Source of the DNA: Alphaproteobacteria bacterium
GTDB lineage: Bacteria > Pseudomonadota > Alphaproteobacteria > Micropepsales > Micropepsaceae
Direction of reading: 5' to 3'
Assembly: GCA_020852655.1 (NCBI GenBank)
Contig: JADZAI010000076.1
Location: 1-64,000, forward strand
DNA: 64,000 nt
The position numbers and the translations under genes were made by a program. This document shows positions 9,217-18,659 of this stretch, piece by piece; the first letter of the stretch is position 1, and every line of letters starts with the position of its first letter. The notes beneath the pieces are model-generated. The model was not told where the DNA came from. It was given only the letters and a program-made list of their open reading frames with translations, and did no database searches.

Positions 9217-10196
9217 GCGCCGATGCGGGCAACGATCTTCCCGATGGAACGGCGCCCGTCGACATCGGTGATCGCCTGCCTGATCTCGTCGAACGGAATG
9301 ACCTTGCCGGGCGCGAAGCTGAGTTTGCCCGCGGCGAACCAGTCGAAGAGCTCCTGGAGATTGGCCTGCGCCTTCGCCGGCTCGTGCATGTTGCCGAAGC
9401 GCGCGACGTCGACACCCACCAGGCTGGCGCCCTTCAGCAGCGCCAGGTTGATCGGCAGCGCCGGGATGGTGCCGGAGGCGTAGCCGACGACGAGATGGCG
9501 GCCCTTCCACGCCAGCGAGCGGAAGGCCTGCTCCGTCGTCGCGCCGCCGACGGGGTCGAAGACGACGTCGATACCCTTGCCGTTCGTCAGCGCCTTCAGC
9601 GCCTCGCGCCATGCCGGGTCGGTGTAGTCGACCGCCTCGTCCGCGCCGAGCTGAAGCGCCGCGGCGCGTTTCTCCGCCGTCGACGCCGCCGCGATGACGC
9701 GCGCCCCGAGAATCTTGCCGACCTGGAGCGCCGCCGTACCGGTGCCGCCCGCCGCGCCGAGGACGAGCAGCGTCTCGCCCGGCGCGACCTGTCCGCGGTC
9801 GCGCAGGCCGTGCAGCGCCGTCGCGTAGTTGGTGCGGAACATGGCGCCCTGTTCGAAGGACATGTTCTCCGGCATCCGGCGCACGGCGGCCGCGGGGCAT
9901 AGCACATACTCCGCCCATGCCCCGGCAAAGCCGCCGCCGATCACCCGATCGCCGGGATGGATGTCGCCCACGCCCTCGCCGACGGCCTCGACGACACCGG
10001 CCAGTTCGCCGCCGGGCACGAAGGGCAGCTCCTGCTTCACCTGATAGCGGCCGAGCGCGCCGAGCACATCGACGAAGCCGATGCCGACCGCCTTCACCGC
10101 GACCAGCACATGGCCCGGCTTCACCGGCGGCTTCGCCGTCTCGCCCAGCCGAATATCGTCGAGCGATCCGAACTTCTCGACCAGCACCGCGCGCAT
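9213..10196 (-). CDS. NADPH:quinone oxidoreductase family (MDR) protein
   Basis: 327 residues, the standard length for zinc-free medium-chain dehydrogenase/reductases of the quinone-oxidoreductase type. N-terminal GroES-like domain (MRAVLVEKFGS to about 120), then a Rossmann domain with GAAGGTGTAALQVGK (NADPH binding), and FDPVGGATTEQAFRSL near residue 220. No zinc-ligand Cys cluster is present. It probably reduces quinones or enoyl-type substrates in the cytoplasm. It begins directly after rmuC (no gap: rmuC ends at 10197) so the two are likely co-transcribed. Confidence 0.88.
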   Translation of the reverse strand: MRAVLVEKFGSLDDIRLGETAKPPVKPGHVLVAVKAVGIGFVDVLGALGRYQVKQELPFVPGGELAGVVEAVGEGVGDIHPGDRVIGGGFAGAWAEYVLCPAAAVRRMPENMSFEQGAMFRTNYATALHGLRDRGQVAPGETLLVLGAAGGTGTAALQVGKILGARVIAAASTAEKRAAALQLGADEAVDYTDPAWREALKALTNGKGIDVVFDPVGGATTEQAFRSLAWKGRHLVVGYASGTIPALPINLALLKGASLVGVDVARFGNMHEPAKAQANLQELFDWFAAGKLSFAPGKVIPFDEIRQAITDVDGRRSIGKIVARIGA

Positions 10197-12020
10197 TTAC
10201 GACTCGCCCCGCTCTTCTTCGCCTTCGTCTTCGTCCTCGGCTTCAAGCACGAACGGCGCAGCGCCGTCGACATGGCTTTCCACCTCGCGCAGGCGGCGCG
10301 TCACGGCTCGCGTCCGCACGCCGGCGTCATCCACCGTGCGCTGCACGGTCTCCAATTGCTTCTTCAGCCGGTCCCACACGCCGCCGTATTTTTCGAACTC
10401 CGCCTTGGCTTCGCCGAGTACCCGCCAGACCTCGCCCGAACGCTTCTGGATCGCCAGCGCGCGGAAGCCCATCTGGAGCGCGTTGACGAGCGCGGCGAGC
10501 GTCGAGGGACCGGCGATCACGATGCGATGGCGCTGCTGCACGTCGGCCATCAGGCCGGGCCGGCGCGCCGCTTCGGCATAGAGACCTTCGGATGGCAGAT
10601 AGAGGAAGGCATACTCCGTCGAATGCGGCGGGCAGATGTATTTCGTCCCGATGCGCTGCGCTTCGCGCCTTATCGCCGCCTCGACGCCCCTGGCCGCCGC
10701 TTCGGCGGCCACCGGGTCGTTCTCCTCCTGGGCCTTCAGGAGCCGCTCATAGTCTTCCAGCGGAAACTTCGCATCGATGGGGAGATGCATGCGCTCGCTG
10801 CCTTCGCCGGGCAGCAGCACGGTGAACTCGACCCGCTCGCCGGAGCCCGGGCGCACCTCGACATTCGACGCGAACTGGTCGGGCGACAGGATCGAGCCGA
10901 GCAGCGTGCCGAGCTGCACTTCGGCCCAGCCGCCGCGGGTCTTCACATTGGTCAGCACGCGCTTGAGATCGCCGACGCCGGTCGCCAGCATCTGCATCTC
11001 GCCGAGCCCGCGATGAACATTCTCCAGCCGCTCGCTGACCAGCGCGAAGGATTCGCCGAGACGCTTTTCGAGCGTGCCCTGGAGCTTCTCCTCGACCGTC
11101 GCCCGCATCTGCTCCAGCTTCGCGTCGTTGCCGGCACGGAGATCCTCCAGCCGCTTCTCGACCGTCTCGCGAAGCTGCATCTGGCGCTGCTCGTTCGACT
11201 CGATCAGCGCCCCGACGCGTTGCTCCACCTGGCCTAGCGCCTCGCTCGTCGCCGCCTGCAAGGTCGCCTGGCTGCGGGAAAGCTGTTCGGTGAACCCGGC
11301 AATGTCGGTCTTCAGCGACTCTCCGAAGCCACCGACCGCCGCGCGCACTTCACTGCGCAGCCGGTCCGCCGCATCCGTCTGGGTCTTCGCGAACGTGTCC
11401 ATGCGGCCCTCGACCGCGCCCCGCGTCGCTTCCAGCCCATCACCGAGCCGGCCGCCCACGAGCGAAATCTGGTCGCGCACCTCGCCCCGCAGATTGCGCC
11501 CGCGGGCATCGGCTTCGTCGCGCATCCGCGAGGTCTCCTCGCGGATCGCCCGTTCGGTGTGCTGCACCTCGTTGGCCAGCACCGACACCGAACTGCGCGT
11601 GAACTCGGCCGCTGCCCGCACCATCTCTCCGCTATGCGCGCTGCGCCGCCACGCGAGCAGCGCGAACAGCGCTGCGATCCCGGTGAGCACCAGGGCGGCG
11701 GCCAGCGCGCCCAGCACCACCATGTCGTTCATCTCCAGCCAGCCATGCTTGCTGTCGGGCGCCGCCGTTGCCGCCGTTGTCTCCGGTGCCGCCTGCGCCG
11801 GCGCTGCCGAGGCCGGTTGGGCGGCCGGCGGCAGGGCCGGCGGCGCAGGCTGGGGCGGGGTCGTGTCGACGGCAGGCACGGCGGGTGTGGGCGCTACGGG
11901 CTCCATCTGCGGCTCCAGGCGCGGCGGCTTGGGGTGGGGCGGCGGCGGATCGGCCACGACGTCAGGCGGCGCGGGCGGCGGCGCCGGCTGGGCCGGCGGC
12001 TGAAGGCGGCGGCGTGCCAT
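10197..12020 (-). CDS. rmuC: DNA recombination protein RmuC
   Basis: 607 residues as drawn. Order: a Pro/Ala-rich segment (1-95), one transmembrane helix (about 100-123), a long coiled coil (about 130-345) and the RmuC nuclease-like domain, with TRGGWAEVQLGTLL, ICPPHSTEYAFLYLPSEGLY and AGPSTLAALVNALQMGFRAL. RmuC limits inversions and rearrangements; the fold is PD-(D/E)xK-related. RmuC normally begins with the membrane helix. An internal ATG at 11723 has GGAG nine bases upstream and would give 508 residues starting at that helix, so the Pro-rich part may be untranslated. The 12020 ATG also has a GGGAG site. Confidence 0.9.
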   Translation of the reverse strand: MARRRLQPPAQPAPPPAPPDVVADPPPPHPKPPRLEPQMEPVAPTPAVPAVDTTPPQPAPPALPPAAQPASAAPAQAAPETTAATAAPDSKHGWLEMNDMVVLGALAAALVLTGIAALFALLAWRRSAHSGEMVRAAAEFTRSSVSVLANEVQHTERAIREETSRMRDEADARGRNLRGEVRDQISLVGGRLGDGLEATRGAVEGRMDTFAKTQTDAADRLRSEVRAAVGGFGESLKTDIAGFTEQLSRSQATLQAATSEALGQVEQRVGALIESNEQRQMQLRETVEKRLEDLRAGNDAKLEQMRATVEEKLQGTLEKRLGESFALVSERLENVHRGLGEMQMLATGVGDLKRVLTNVKTRGGWAEVQLGTLLGSILSPDQFASNVEVRPGSGERVEFTVLLPGEGSERMHLPIDAKFPLEDYERLLKAQEENDPVAAEAAARGVEAAIRREAQRIGTKYICPPHSTEYAFLYLPSEGLYAEAARRPGLMADVQQRHRIVIAGPSTLAALVNALQMGFRALAIQKRSGEVWRVLGEAKAEFEKYGGVWDRLKKQLETVQRTVDDAGVRTRAVTRRLREVESHVDGAAPFVLEAEDEDEGEEERGES

Positions 12021-12170
12021 CTAGGGTTTCTCCCGCTCGCGGCCGGCCGGACTCCGCCCGCCGATCACGGCTTCGTGTAACTGGTCAAATTGCGTCGGGC
12101 CAGAAGTCGGGCAATTCGTTGTATCATGCGGGGGATGGATCGGCGCTGCCGTATTCCAGGGAGAGAGCAC

Positions 12171-12569
12171 ATGCAACGAGTACTGACCGCCACGCTTCTT
12201 TCGGCTGCCATCCTGGCCGCTGGCCCGGTGCTGGCGGGCGAAGCCAACGGCGAAAAGCCCAAGCTCGACGGCTTCACGCGCACGGGCGAGATGAGCAATT
12301 GCATCTACGCGCGCCAGCTCGACCAGGTGAAGATTCTGAACAAGCATCAGATCCTGTTCGAGATGATCAACGGCAAATACTACCTCAACGAGCCCGAGAA
12401 CTGCCCCACCCTGCGCAAGCGCTACGCGCTCAAGTATGACGCCACGATCGGGCAGATCTGCAACACGACGCTCGTGACCCTGCTCGACACGGCGTCGGGC
12501 ATCCACAATCAGGGCTCGTGCGGCCTGTCGCAGTTCGAGCGGGTCGAAAAGAACGTCGCCGCGAAATAG
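12171..12569 (+). CDS. Small secreted Cys-containing protein (DUF6491-like)
   Basis: 132 residues from ATG 12171 with AGGGAGAG upstream. Residues 1-23 are a cleavable signal peptide (ending VLAG). The mature part has four Cys (44, 78, 97, 117), consistent with two disulfides in the periplasm, and a small β-rich pattern NCIYARQLDQVKILNKHQIL that resembles DUF6491 proteins. No function is known. It stands alone between rmuC (divergent) and the S9 peptidase cluster. Confidence 0.78.
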   Translation: MQRVLTATLLSAAILAAGPVLAGEANGEKPKLDGFTRTGEMSNCIYARQLDQVKILNKHQILFEMINGKYYLNEPENCPTLRKRYALKYDATIGQICNTTLVTLLDTASGIHNQGSCGLSQFERVEKNVAAK

Positions 12570-12739
12570 TCCCTCCGCGCGGGAGCGAGGCCGGCGCGCC
12601 GCCTCGTCTCCCGTGCCCCGCCGTCCCCGGCGCGGCCGGCTATTTCTTTTGTCCGCCTTATTCCTATCGGCACAGTTCCTATAGGCACAGCGCGGATTGC
12701 GCGCTAGCGTCCCGCAACCAGTACGGCGTCGGGGGCGTC

Positions 12740-14695
12740 ATGAGGCAGATTCGGCGTGCGGCCATCGGCTGCGCAGCTTCCATAGCACTGGCGTTTTCGG
12801 TGTGGGTGGGGCCAGCCGCCGCAGCACCTCCTGCCGAGGCGTTCGCGCAACTGCCGGACTTCACCAGCCCGCTCCTGTCGCCCGACGGCAGATACGTCGC
12901 GGCGCTTCAGACCCTCGAAGGGCGCATCGCCGTCGTCATTTACGAGGCGGGCAAGGACCCGGTCGTCTTGCCCTGGGTCGAGGGCATCAATGTCGGCGGG
13001 ATTCGCTGGCTGAAAAATGACCGGCTGGCGATTTTCGTGACGACGGGCAAACGCGTCGATTGGGACCCGCAAAACATGCTGCGCACGTGGGCGCGCACGG
13101 CAGTGGTTTCGCCCGACGGCTCGGATCTGGTGATCCTGCTCAACAGCCGGGATGACTCGAGCTTCAATGTCGGCGTCGCGAGCATCGCCGACGTCTCGCT
13201 CGACATGCCCGACCACATCTTCATGCCCTTCTACAGCCTGAACGAGACGAACGGCATGTTCCGCCACGATCTGCTTCAGGTGAATGTCCGCAACGGCCGC
13301 GGCGCGCTGTTCATGAAAGGCACGCGCGACACGCGCGAGTGGATCATGGACGGCCAAGGCCATGTCATCGGTCGGCTCGACCTGCGGGACAAGGAACTCA
13401 AGGAAACCCTGCTCGTCCGCGACGGCGACGATTGGCGCACGATTTCCACGTATGACATTGACAAGGACGAAGGTGCCGGCGTGGTCGGCCTGACGGCCGA
13501 CGGCACCTCGCTGGTCCGTTACGCTTCCAACGGCGGCACCTACGGCCTGGTGAAGATGGATATCGCGACAGGACGCCAGAGCGTCCTGTTCCACGAGCCT
13601 GCCTACGACGTCAGCCAATACTACACGGACGACTGGACGGGTCGCGTCATCGGCGCCAGCTACATCGCGGACAGCGAGCAGACGGTCTATTTCGACCAGA
13701 ACTGGCAGTATCTCTACAACGGCCTGCGGAAGGCGTTTCCCGGCCTCACCGTCAATGCCGTTTCGGTCAGCCGCGACCGCAGCAAGGCCATCGTCTCGAC
13801 CATCGGCCCGCAATCGCCGCCGCGCTTCTATTTCCTCGACCGCACCGCGCATGAGGCGACGCTGCTCGCCGAATCCTATCCCGGCCTGAAGACGGAGGAC
13901 CTGGGGCCGGTCCAGCCCTACCCCTATGCGGCGCGCGACGGACTGCCGATCCACGCCTATCTGACGCTGCCGCCGGGCAAGTCGGCCAAGAACCTCCCGA
14001 TGGTCGTCATGCCGCACGGCGGCCCCGAAGCCCGCGATTCCGTCACGTTCGATTGGTGGGCGCAATTCCTCGCCAGCCGGGGCTACGCCGTACTCCAGCC
14101 GAATTTTCGCGGCTCCCGCGGCTATGGCGCTGCCTTCCAGAAGGCAGGGCACGGCCAGTGGGGCCTCAAGATGCAGGACGACATCACCGACGGCGTGAAG
14201 AAGGCGATCGCCGACGGCATTGCCGACCCCAAGCGCATCTGCATCGTCGGCGCGAGCTATGGCGGCTATGCGGCGCTTGCCGGCGCAGCTTTCACGCCGG
14301 ACCTCTATGCCTGCGCGGTGAGCGTCTCCGGTATCTCCGATGTCGGCGACCTGCTCCGCTACGACCGCAAGAAATTCGGCTCGAACTCGGCCGAAGTCGC
14401 AGACATCGCGCGGCGCCTCGGCAGCGATGATCCCGGCTCGGACAAGCTCGCAGCCGCCTCGCCGATCAACCGCGTCGCGGACGTGAAGTGCCCGGTGCTG
14501 CTGATGCACCCCAAGCTCGACACGACGGTGCCGAAGGCGCAGAGCGAAGACATGGCCGATGCGCTGGAGGACGCCGGCAAGACCGTCAGCTATGTCGAAC
14601 TCCCGGGGGACGATCATTATCTTCAGCTCGGCGCAACGCGGCTCGAGATGCTGAAGCAGCTCGACACCTTCCTTGCCAGGTATCTGGGCAACTGA
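12740..14695 (+). CDS. Secreted S9 family peptidase (prolyl oligopeptidase-like) 1
   Basis: 651 residues from ATG 12740; a reading back to 12518 is unsupported. A signal peptide (1-28, ending AAAA) leads into a seven-bladed-type propeller with SPDGRYVAAL motifs, then an α/β-hydrolase domain. The catalytic triad is readable: Ser506 in GASYGGYA, Asp594 in HPKLDTTVP, His626 in GDDHYLQL. The class is dipeptidyl/acylaminoacyl peptidase-like (S9B/S9C). It is predicted to trim short peptides in the periplasm. The stop lies 3 bp before the next start; the three paralogs form one operon. Confidence 0.92.
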   Translation: MRQIRRAAIGCAASIALAFSVWVGPAAAAPPAEAFAQLPDFTSPLLSPDGRYVAALQTLEGRIAVVIYEAGKDPVVLPWVEGINVGGIRWLKNDRLAIFVTTGKRVDWDPQNMLRTWARTAVVSPDGSDLVILLNSRDDSSFNVGVASIADVSLDMPDHIFMPFYSLNETNGMFRHDLLQVNVRNGRGALFMKGTRDTREWIMDGQGHVIGRLDLRDKELKETLLVRDGDDWRTISTYDIDKDEGAGVVGLTADGTSLVRYASNGGTYGLVKMDIATGRQSVLFHEPAYDVSQYYTDDWTGRVIGASYIADSEQTVYFDQNWQYLYNGLRKAFPGLTVNAVSVSRDRSKAIVSTIGPQSPPRFYFLDRTAHEATLLAESYPGLKTEDLGPVQPYPYAARDGLPIHAYLTLPPGKSAKNLPMVVMPHGGPEARDSVTFDWWAQFLASRGYAVLQPNFRGSRGYGAAFQKAGHGQWGLKMQDDITDGVKKAIADGIADPKRICIVGASYGGYAALAGAAFTPDLYACAVSVSGISDVGDLLRYDRKKFGSNSAEVADIARRLGSDDPGSDKLAAASPINRVADVKCPVLLMHPKLDTTVPKAQSEDMADALEDAGKTVSYVELPGDDHYLQLGATRLEMLKQLDTFLARYLGN

Positions 14696-14698
14696 ACG

Positions 14699-16630
14699 AT
14701 GCACCGCATGCGTACCCTCGCCGCCGCCATCTTCGCCGTGGCGGCGGCATTCACATTCCCCGCCTCGGCCAAGCCGCCGGTCGAGGCCTTCGCCGCGCTG
14801 CCCGCGATGCGCGGACCGCAACTGTCCCCCGACGGCCGTTATCTGGCGGCGGTACAGCCGATCGACGGCCGTCCCGGCGTCACCGTCTACACGGTGGGCG
14901 CGCCGCCCGGCACGCAGCCAGCGGCCGTCCGCTTCACCGGCTGGATCGTGCGCGGCGTGCGCTGGGTCAGCAACGACCGCCTGATGGTCGTCGGAGGCAA
15001 GACGGACGAAATCCAGCGCGATCTCTGGACGATCGCCCGGGCCGTCCTGATGTCGCCGGACGGCAGCAACACGGTGCGCGTGCTCGACAACATCCCGTCG
15101 CTTCAGTTCAACGGCAGCGGTGCGGCCATCGTCGACCTGACGATCGATGATCCGGCCGACATGCTGATGGCGCTCGGGGCGCGCTCCGGCGGATATTATT
15201 TCCGTCGCAGCCTCTTCCGCGTCGACCTTCAGACCGGCGCGGGCAGGAAGCTCAACGTCGGCGGCGCCGACACCGGGTGGTGGCTGACCGACGGCAGAGG
15301 CAGCGTGCTGGCGCGGCTGGACTTCACCGACAATCCGCTGCGCGAGCATCTGCTCGTGCCCGACGGAGACGACTGGCGCGAGATCGCCTCCGAAGCGGCC
15401 GACGCCGACAACGGTCTGAACATCGTCGGCATCGGCGAGGATGGCCAGGGCGCGATGCGGATCGTCCGCGTCGACGGCCGCGATGCTCTGACGCGGATCG
15501 ATCTGAAGACCGGCGCACAGACCGTCGTCTACGCGCACCCGAGCCGCGACGTCGACACTGTCGTCCGCGATCCCTGGACCGGCCTGGTGGTCGGGGTCTC
15601 GGCCGCCGATGGCGCGCCGGTCTATTTCGACGCCGACCGGCGCAAGGCACAGGCGGCCTTGCAGAAGGCGTTCCCCGGCGAGGCCGTGTTCCAGGCCTCC
15701 GAGACCCGCGACCGCACCAGGCTGGTGGCGGTCGTCGACAGTCCGCGCGTGCCGGCGACCTATTACTTCGTCGACCGGAAGACCAAGCTCGTCACCGAGA
15801 TCATGCCGTCCTATCCTGATCTCACCGAGGCCGATCTCGGCGAGATGAAGCCCTACGACTACACTGCGCGTGACGGCCTCCACATACCGGCCTTCATCAC
15901 CCTCCCGCCCGGCAGGACGCCAAAGAACCTGCCCGCCATCGTGATGCCGCATGGCGGGCCGGACGCGCACGATTCGCTCGGCTTCGACTGGTGGGCGCAG
16001 TTCCTCGCCAATCGCGGCTATGTCGTGCTCCAGCCGAACTATCGCGGCTCCAGCGGCTACGGCCGCGCCTTCACCGAGGCCGGGCTGCACGAGTGGGGCC
16101 TGAAAATGCAGGACGACATCTCCGACGGCGTGCTGAAGATGATCGCCGACGGCATCGCCGACCCCAAGCGCGTCTGTATCGTCGGAGCGAGCTATGGCGG
16201 GTACGCCGCGCTGGCTGGCGCGACTCTGACGCCTGACCTTTACGCCTGTTCCGTTGCGGTCGCCGGCGTTTCCGATCTCGCCGAGATGCTTGCGGACGCC
16301 AGCAACGACGCCGGCGCAACATCCAGCCTCGTCTCCTTCTGGACATCCCGCATCGGCGACCTGCGCAAGGATGCGGACAAGATCGAAGCCACGTCGCCGG
16401 CGATGCAGGCGGCGCACGCGAAATGCCCGATCCTGCTGATGCATGGCGAGAACGACACCACGGTTCCGATCGAGCAGAGCGAGATCATGGCCGACCGGCT
16501 CGAGGCGAACGGCAAGCCCTACAGCTTCGTCCGCTTCAAGGGCGACGACCACTATCTCCAGCTCGCCGAGACCCGTCAGGTCATGCTGACCGAGATTGAG
16601 AAATTCCTGGAAGCGAACATCGGACACTGA
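14699..16630 (+). CDS. Secreted S9 family peptidase (prolyl oligopeptidase-like) 2
   Basis: 643 residues. Same architecture as the upstream copy: signal peptide (1-24), N-terminal propeller, C-terminal hydrolase with Ser498 (GASYGGYA), Asp586 (ENDTTVP) and His618 (GDDHYLQL). A second ATG at 14708 is a possible alternative start. It shares long identical stretches with the third copy, such as DLGEMKPYDYTARDGLHIPA. The substrate-facing segment after the Ser loop (residues about 520-570) differs clearly from both neighbours, carrying SNDAGATSSLVSFWTSRIGD, which suggests divergence in specificity. Confidence 0.92.
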   Translation: MHRMRTLAAAIFAVAAAFTFPASAKPPVEAFAALPAMRGPQLSPDGRYLAAVQPIDGRPGVTVYTVGAPPGTQPAAVRFTGWIVRGVRWVSNDRLMVVGGKTDEIQRDLWTIARAVLMSPDGSNTVRVLDNIPSLQFNGSGAAIVDLTIDDPADMLMALGARSGGYYFRRSLFRVDLQTGAGRKLNVGGADTGWWLTDGRGSVLARLDFTDNPLREHLLVPDGDDWREIASEAADADNGLNIVGIGEDGQGAMRIVRVDGRDALTRIDLKTGAQTVVYAHPSRDVDTVVRDPWTGLVVGVSAADGAPVYFDADRRKAQAALQKAFPGEAVFQASETRDRTRLVAVVDSPRVPATYYFVDRKTKLVTEIMPSYPDLTEADLGEMKPYDYTARDGLHIPAFITLPPGRTPKNLPAIVMPHGGPDAHDSLGFDWWAQFLANRGYVVLQPNYRGSSGYGRAFTEAGLHEWGLKMQDDISDGVLKMIADGIADPKRVCIVGASYGGYAALAGATLTPDLYACSVAVAGVSDLAEMLADASNDAGATSSLVSFWTSRIGDLRKDADKIEATSPAMQAAHAKCPILLMHGENDTTVPIEQSEIMADRLEANGKPYSFVRFKGDDHYLQLAETRQVMLTEIEKFLEANIGH

Positions 16631-16639
16631 AGGCCGGCC

Positions 16640-18571
16640 ATGCGCACGCCCTCTTACGTGATTGCCCTGCTGCTGGCCTTCGCAGCGCTGGCCGGCGCTT
16701 CATCGGCCTGGGCGAGGCCGCCCGTCCAGGCCTTCGCCAGCCTCCCGCGGGTCAGCGATCCGTCGATGTCGCCCGACGGCACGCGCTTCGCCTCGGTGGA
16801 GGAGATCAACGGCCGCCCCGGCGTCATCATACGCCCGCTCTACGGCAACGGGCAGGCGGTCGGCATCCCGTCCGACGACTGGATCATCTGGGGCGTCCAG
16901 TGGGCCAGCAACGACAAGATCGTCATCATGGCCGGCAAGGGCACGAAGATGCCTGGCGGCCGTGAATTGTGGACGCTGAATCGCGCCATCGTCATCGGCG
17001 CCGACGGCAGCAACCCGCTGCCGCTGCTCCAGAATGTGAAGGGACTCGCCAGCAATTCCAGCGGCGTCAGCATCGTCGACGTGGCGCTGAACGACCCGGC
17101 GCATATCTACATGCAGCTCTTCACGCTGGATTCGCGCGGCGCGACGCTGGACGTCTACCAGGTCGATCTCGCGACGGGCGACGGCGCCCGCTTCATGCGC
17201 GGATCGCGCAACACCGCCGGCTGGATCATGGACGGCCAAGGCCATGTCGCCGCCCGCATCGACCGGGACGACGACGCCGAGCAACTCTGGGTGCCGCGCG
17301 GCGAAGACTGGGCGCAGGTCGCACAGGCCGGCGCCGCCGACGGCGGGCTCCGCGTGCAGGGACTGACCACCGACGGCGCCGGTATCGTCCGCGTGAACAA
17401 GGCCGGCAAGCGCACGGCGCTGACCCGCATCGACATCGCGTCGGGACAGGAAACCGTGCTGCTCGCCGATCCCGACTACGACATCGTCGGCGCCGTGACC
17501 GACGATTGGTCGGGCCGCGTGATCGGCGCCCTTGCAGATCTCGGCGGCAGCGTCGGCGGCAAGTATTTCGACACCCGCCGCCAGGACGATCTGGCGCGCG
17601 TCATTCGCAGCTTCCCGGGCTTTTCCGTCCAGCCGATCTCGGCCGATGTCAGCGGCCGCCGCCAGATCGTCGGCCTCGGCAATGTGCGCATGCCGCTCGC
17701 CTATCAATATGTCGATCACGACCGCAAGGAAGTCTCGGAGATCGGCTCGACCTATCCGGGCCTCGCCGCCGCCGATCTCGGCGAGATGAAGCCCTACGAC
17801 TACACGGCCCGCGACGGGCTGCACATTCCCGCCTTCCTCACCCTGCCGCCCGGCGGCGCGAAGAAGAATCTGCCCGTCGTGGTGATGCCGCATGGCGGCC
17901 CGGACGCGCACGATTCGCTCGGCTTCGACTGGTGGGTGCAGTTCCTCGCCAATCGCGGCTATGCGGTGCTCCAGCCGAACTATCGCGGCTCGACCGGCTA
18001 CGGCGAGGCCTTCAACGCCGCCGGCCATGGCCAGTGGGGCCTGAAGATGCAGGACGACATCACCGACGGCGTCCGCAAGCTGATCGCCGACGGCATTGCC
18101 GACCCCAAGCGCGTCTGCATCGTCGGCGCGAGCTATGGCGGCTATGCCGCGCTCGCCGGCGCGACGCTGACGCCCGACCTCTATGCCTGCGCCGTCAGCA
18201 TCGCCGGCGTATCGGACCTGCCCGAGATGATCCGCTACGAGCGGCGCGTCTATGGCCGCAATTCGGACGCGGTATCGTTCTGGATTTCGCGCATCGGCAG
18301 CCCGAGCGACGATTCCGACAAGCTGCGCGCCACCTCGCCGGCGCGTCTCGCGGCCAACGTCAAATGCCCGATCCTGCTGATGCACCCCGAACTCGACACG
18401 ACCGTGCCGATCGAACAGAGCGAGCTGATGGAGGAGGCGCTGGAGGACGAGGACAAGCCCGTCACCTTCATCAAGCTCGAAGGCGACGACCACTATCTCC
18501 AGCTCGCCCTCACCCGCTATCAGATGCTGACCGAACTGGAGAAATTCCTGGCGGCGCATATCGGGCGATGA
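16640..18571 (+). CDS. Secreted S9 family peptidase (prolyl oligopeptidase-like) 3
   Basis: 643 residues, third member of the tandem. Signal peptide 1-25 (ASSAWA), propeller, then hydrolase with Ser498, Asp586 and His618 at exactly the same numbers as in copy 2, so these two are the closest pair. The segment after the nucleophile reads SDLPEMIRYERRVYGRNSDA, closer to copy 1 (LLRYDRKKFGSNSA). It starts 9 bp after copy 2 ends, preceded by GGCCGGCC rather than a strong ribosome site, consistent with translation from a shared message. Confidence 0.92.
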   Translation: MRTPSYVIALLLAFAALAGASSAWARPPVQAFASLPRVSDPSMSPDGTRFASVEEINGRPGVIIRPLYGNGQAVGIPSDDWIIWGVQWASNDKIVIMAGKGTKMPGGRELWTLNRAIVIGADGSNPLPLLQNVKGLASNSSGVSIVDVALNDPAHIYMQLFTLDSRGATLDVYQVDLATGDGARFMRGSRNTAGWIMDGQGHVAARIDRDDDAEQLWVPRGEDWAQVAQAGAADGGLRVQGLTTDGAGIVRVNKAGKRTALTRIDIASGQETVLLADPDYDIVGAVTDDWSGRVIGALADLGGSVGGKYFDTRRQDDLARVIRSFPGFSVQPISADVSGRRQIVGLGNVRMPLAYQYVDHDRKEVSEIGSTYPGLAAADLGEMKPYDYTARDGLHIPAFLTLPPGGAKKNLPVVVMPHGGPDAHDSLGFDWWVQFLANRGYAVLQPNYRGSTGYGEAFNAAGHGQWGLKMQDDITDGVRKLIADGIADPKRVCIVGASYGGYAALAGATLTPDLYACAVSIAGVSDLPEMIRYERRVYGRNSDAVSFWISRIGSPSDDSDKLRATSPARLAANVKCPILLMHPELDTTVPIEQSELMEEALEDEDKPVTFIKLEGDDHYLQLALTRYQMLTELEKFLAAHIGR

Positions 18572-18659
18572 CGCGCTGGACAGCAGCGAAGCGGCCCTTT
18601 GCCCCGGCTGAGGCAATTGTCACAGCCGCTAGTCTCGCGCGTCATGCTATGCGAACGCC

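Noticed and set aside
12704..18616. Two very long open frames on the minus strand across the S9 peptidase genes
   Set aside because: They have no recognisable domain and a charged, low-complexity composition, while the plus strand carries three complete peptidases with signal peptides and triads. GC-rich DNA keeps antisense frames open.
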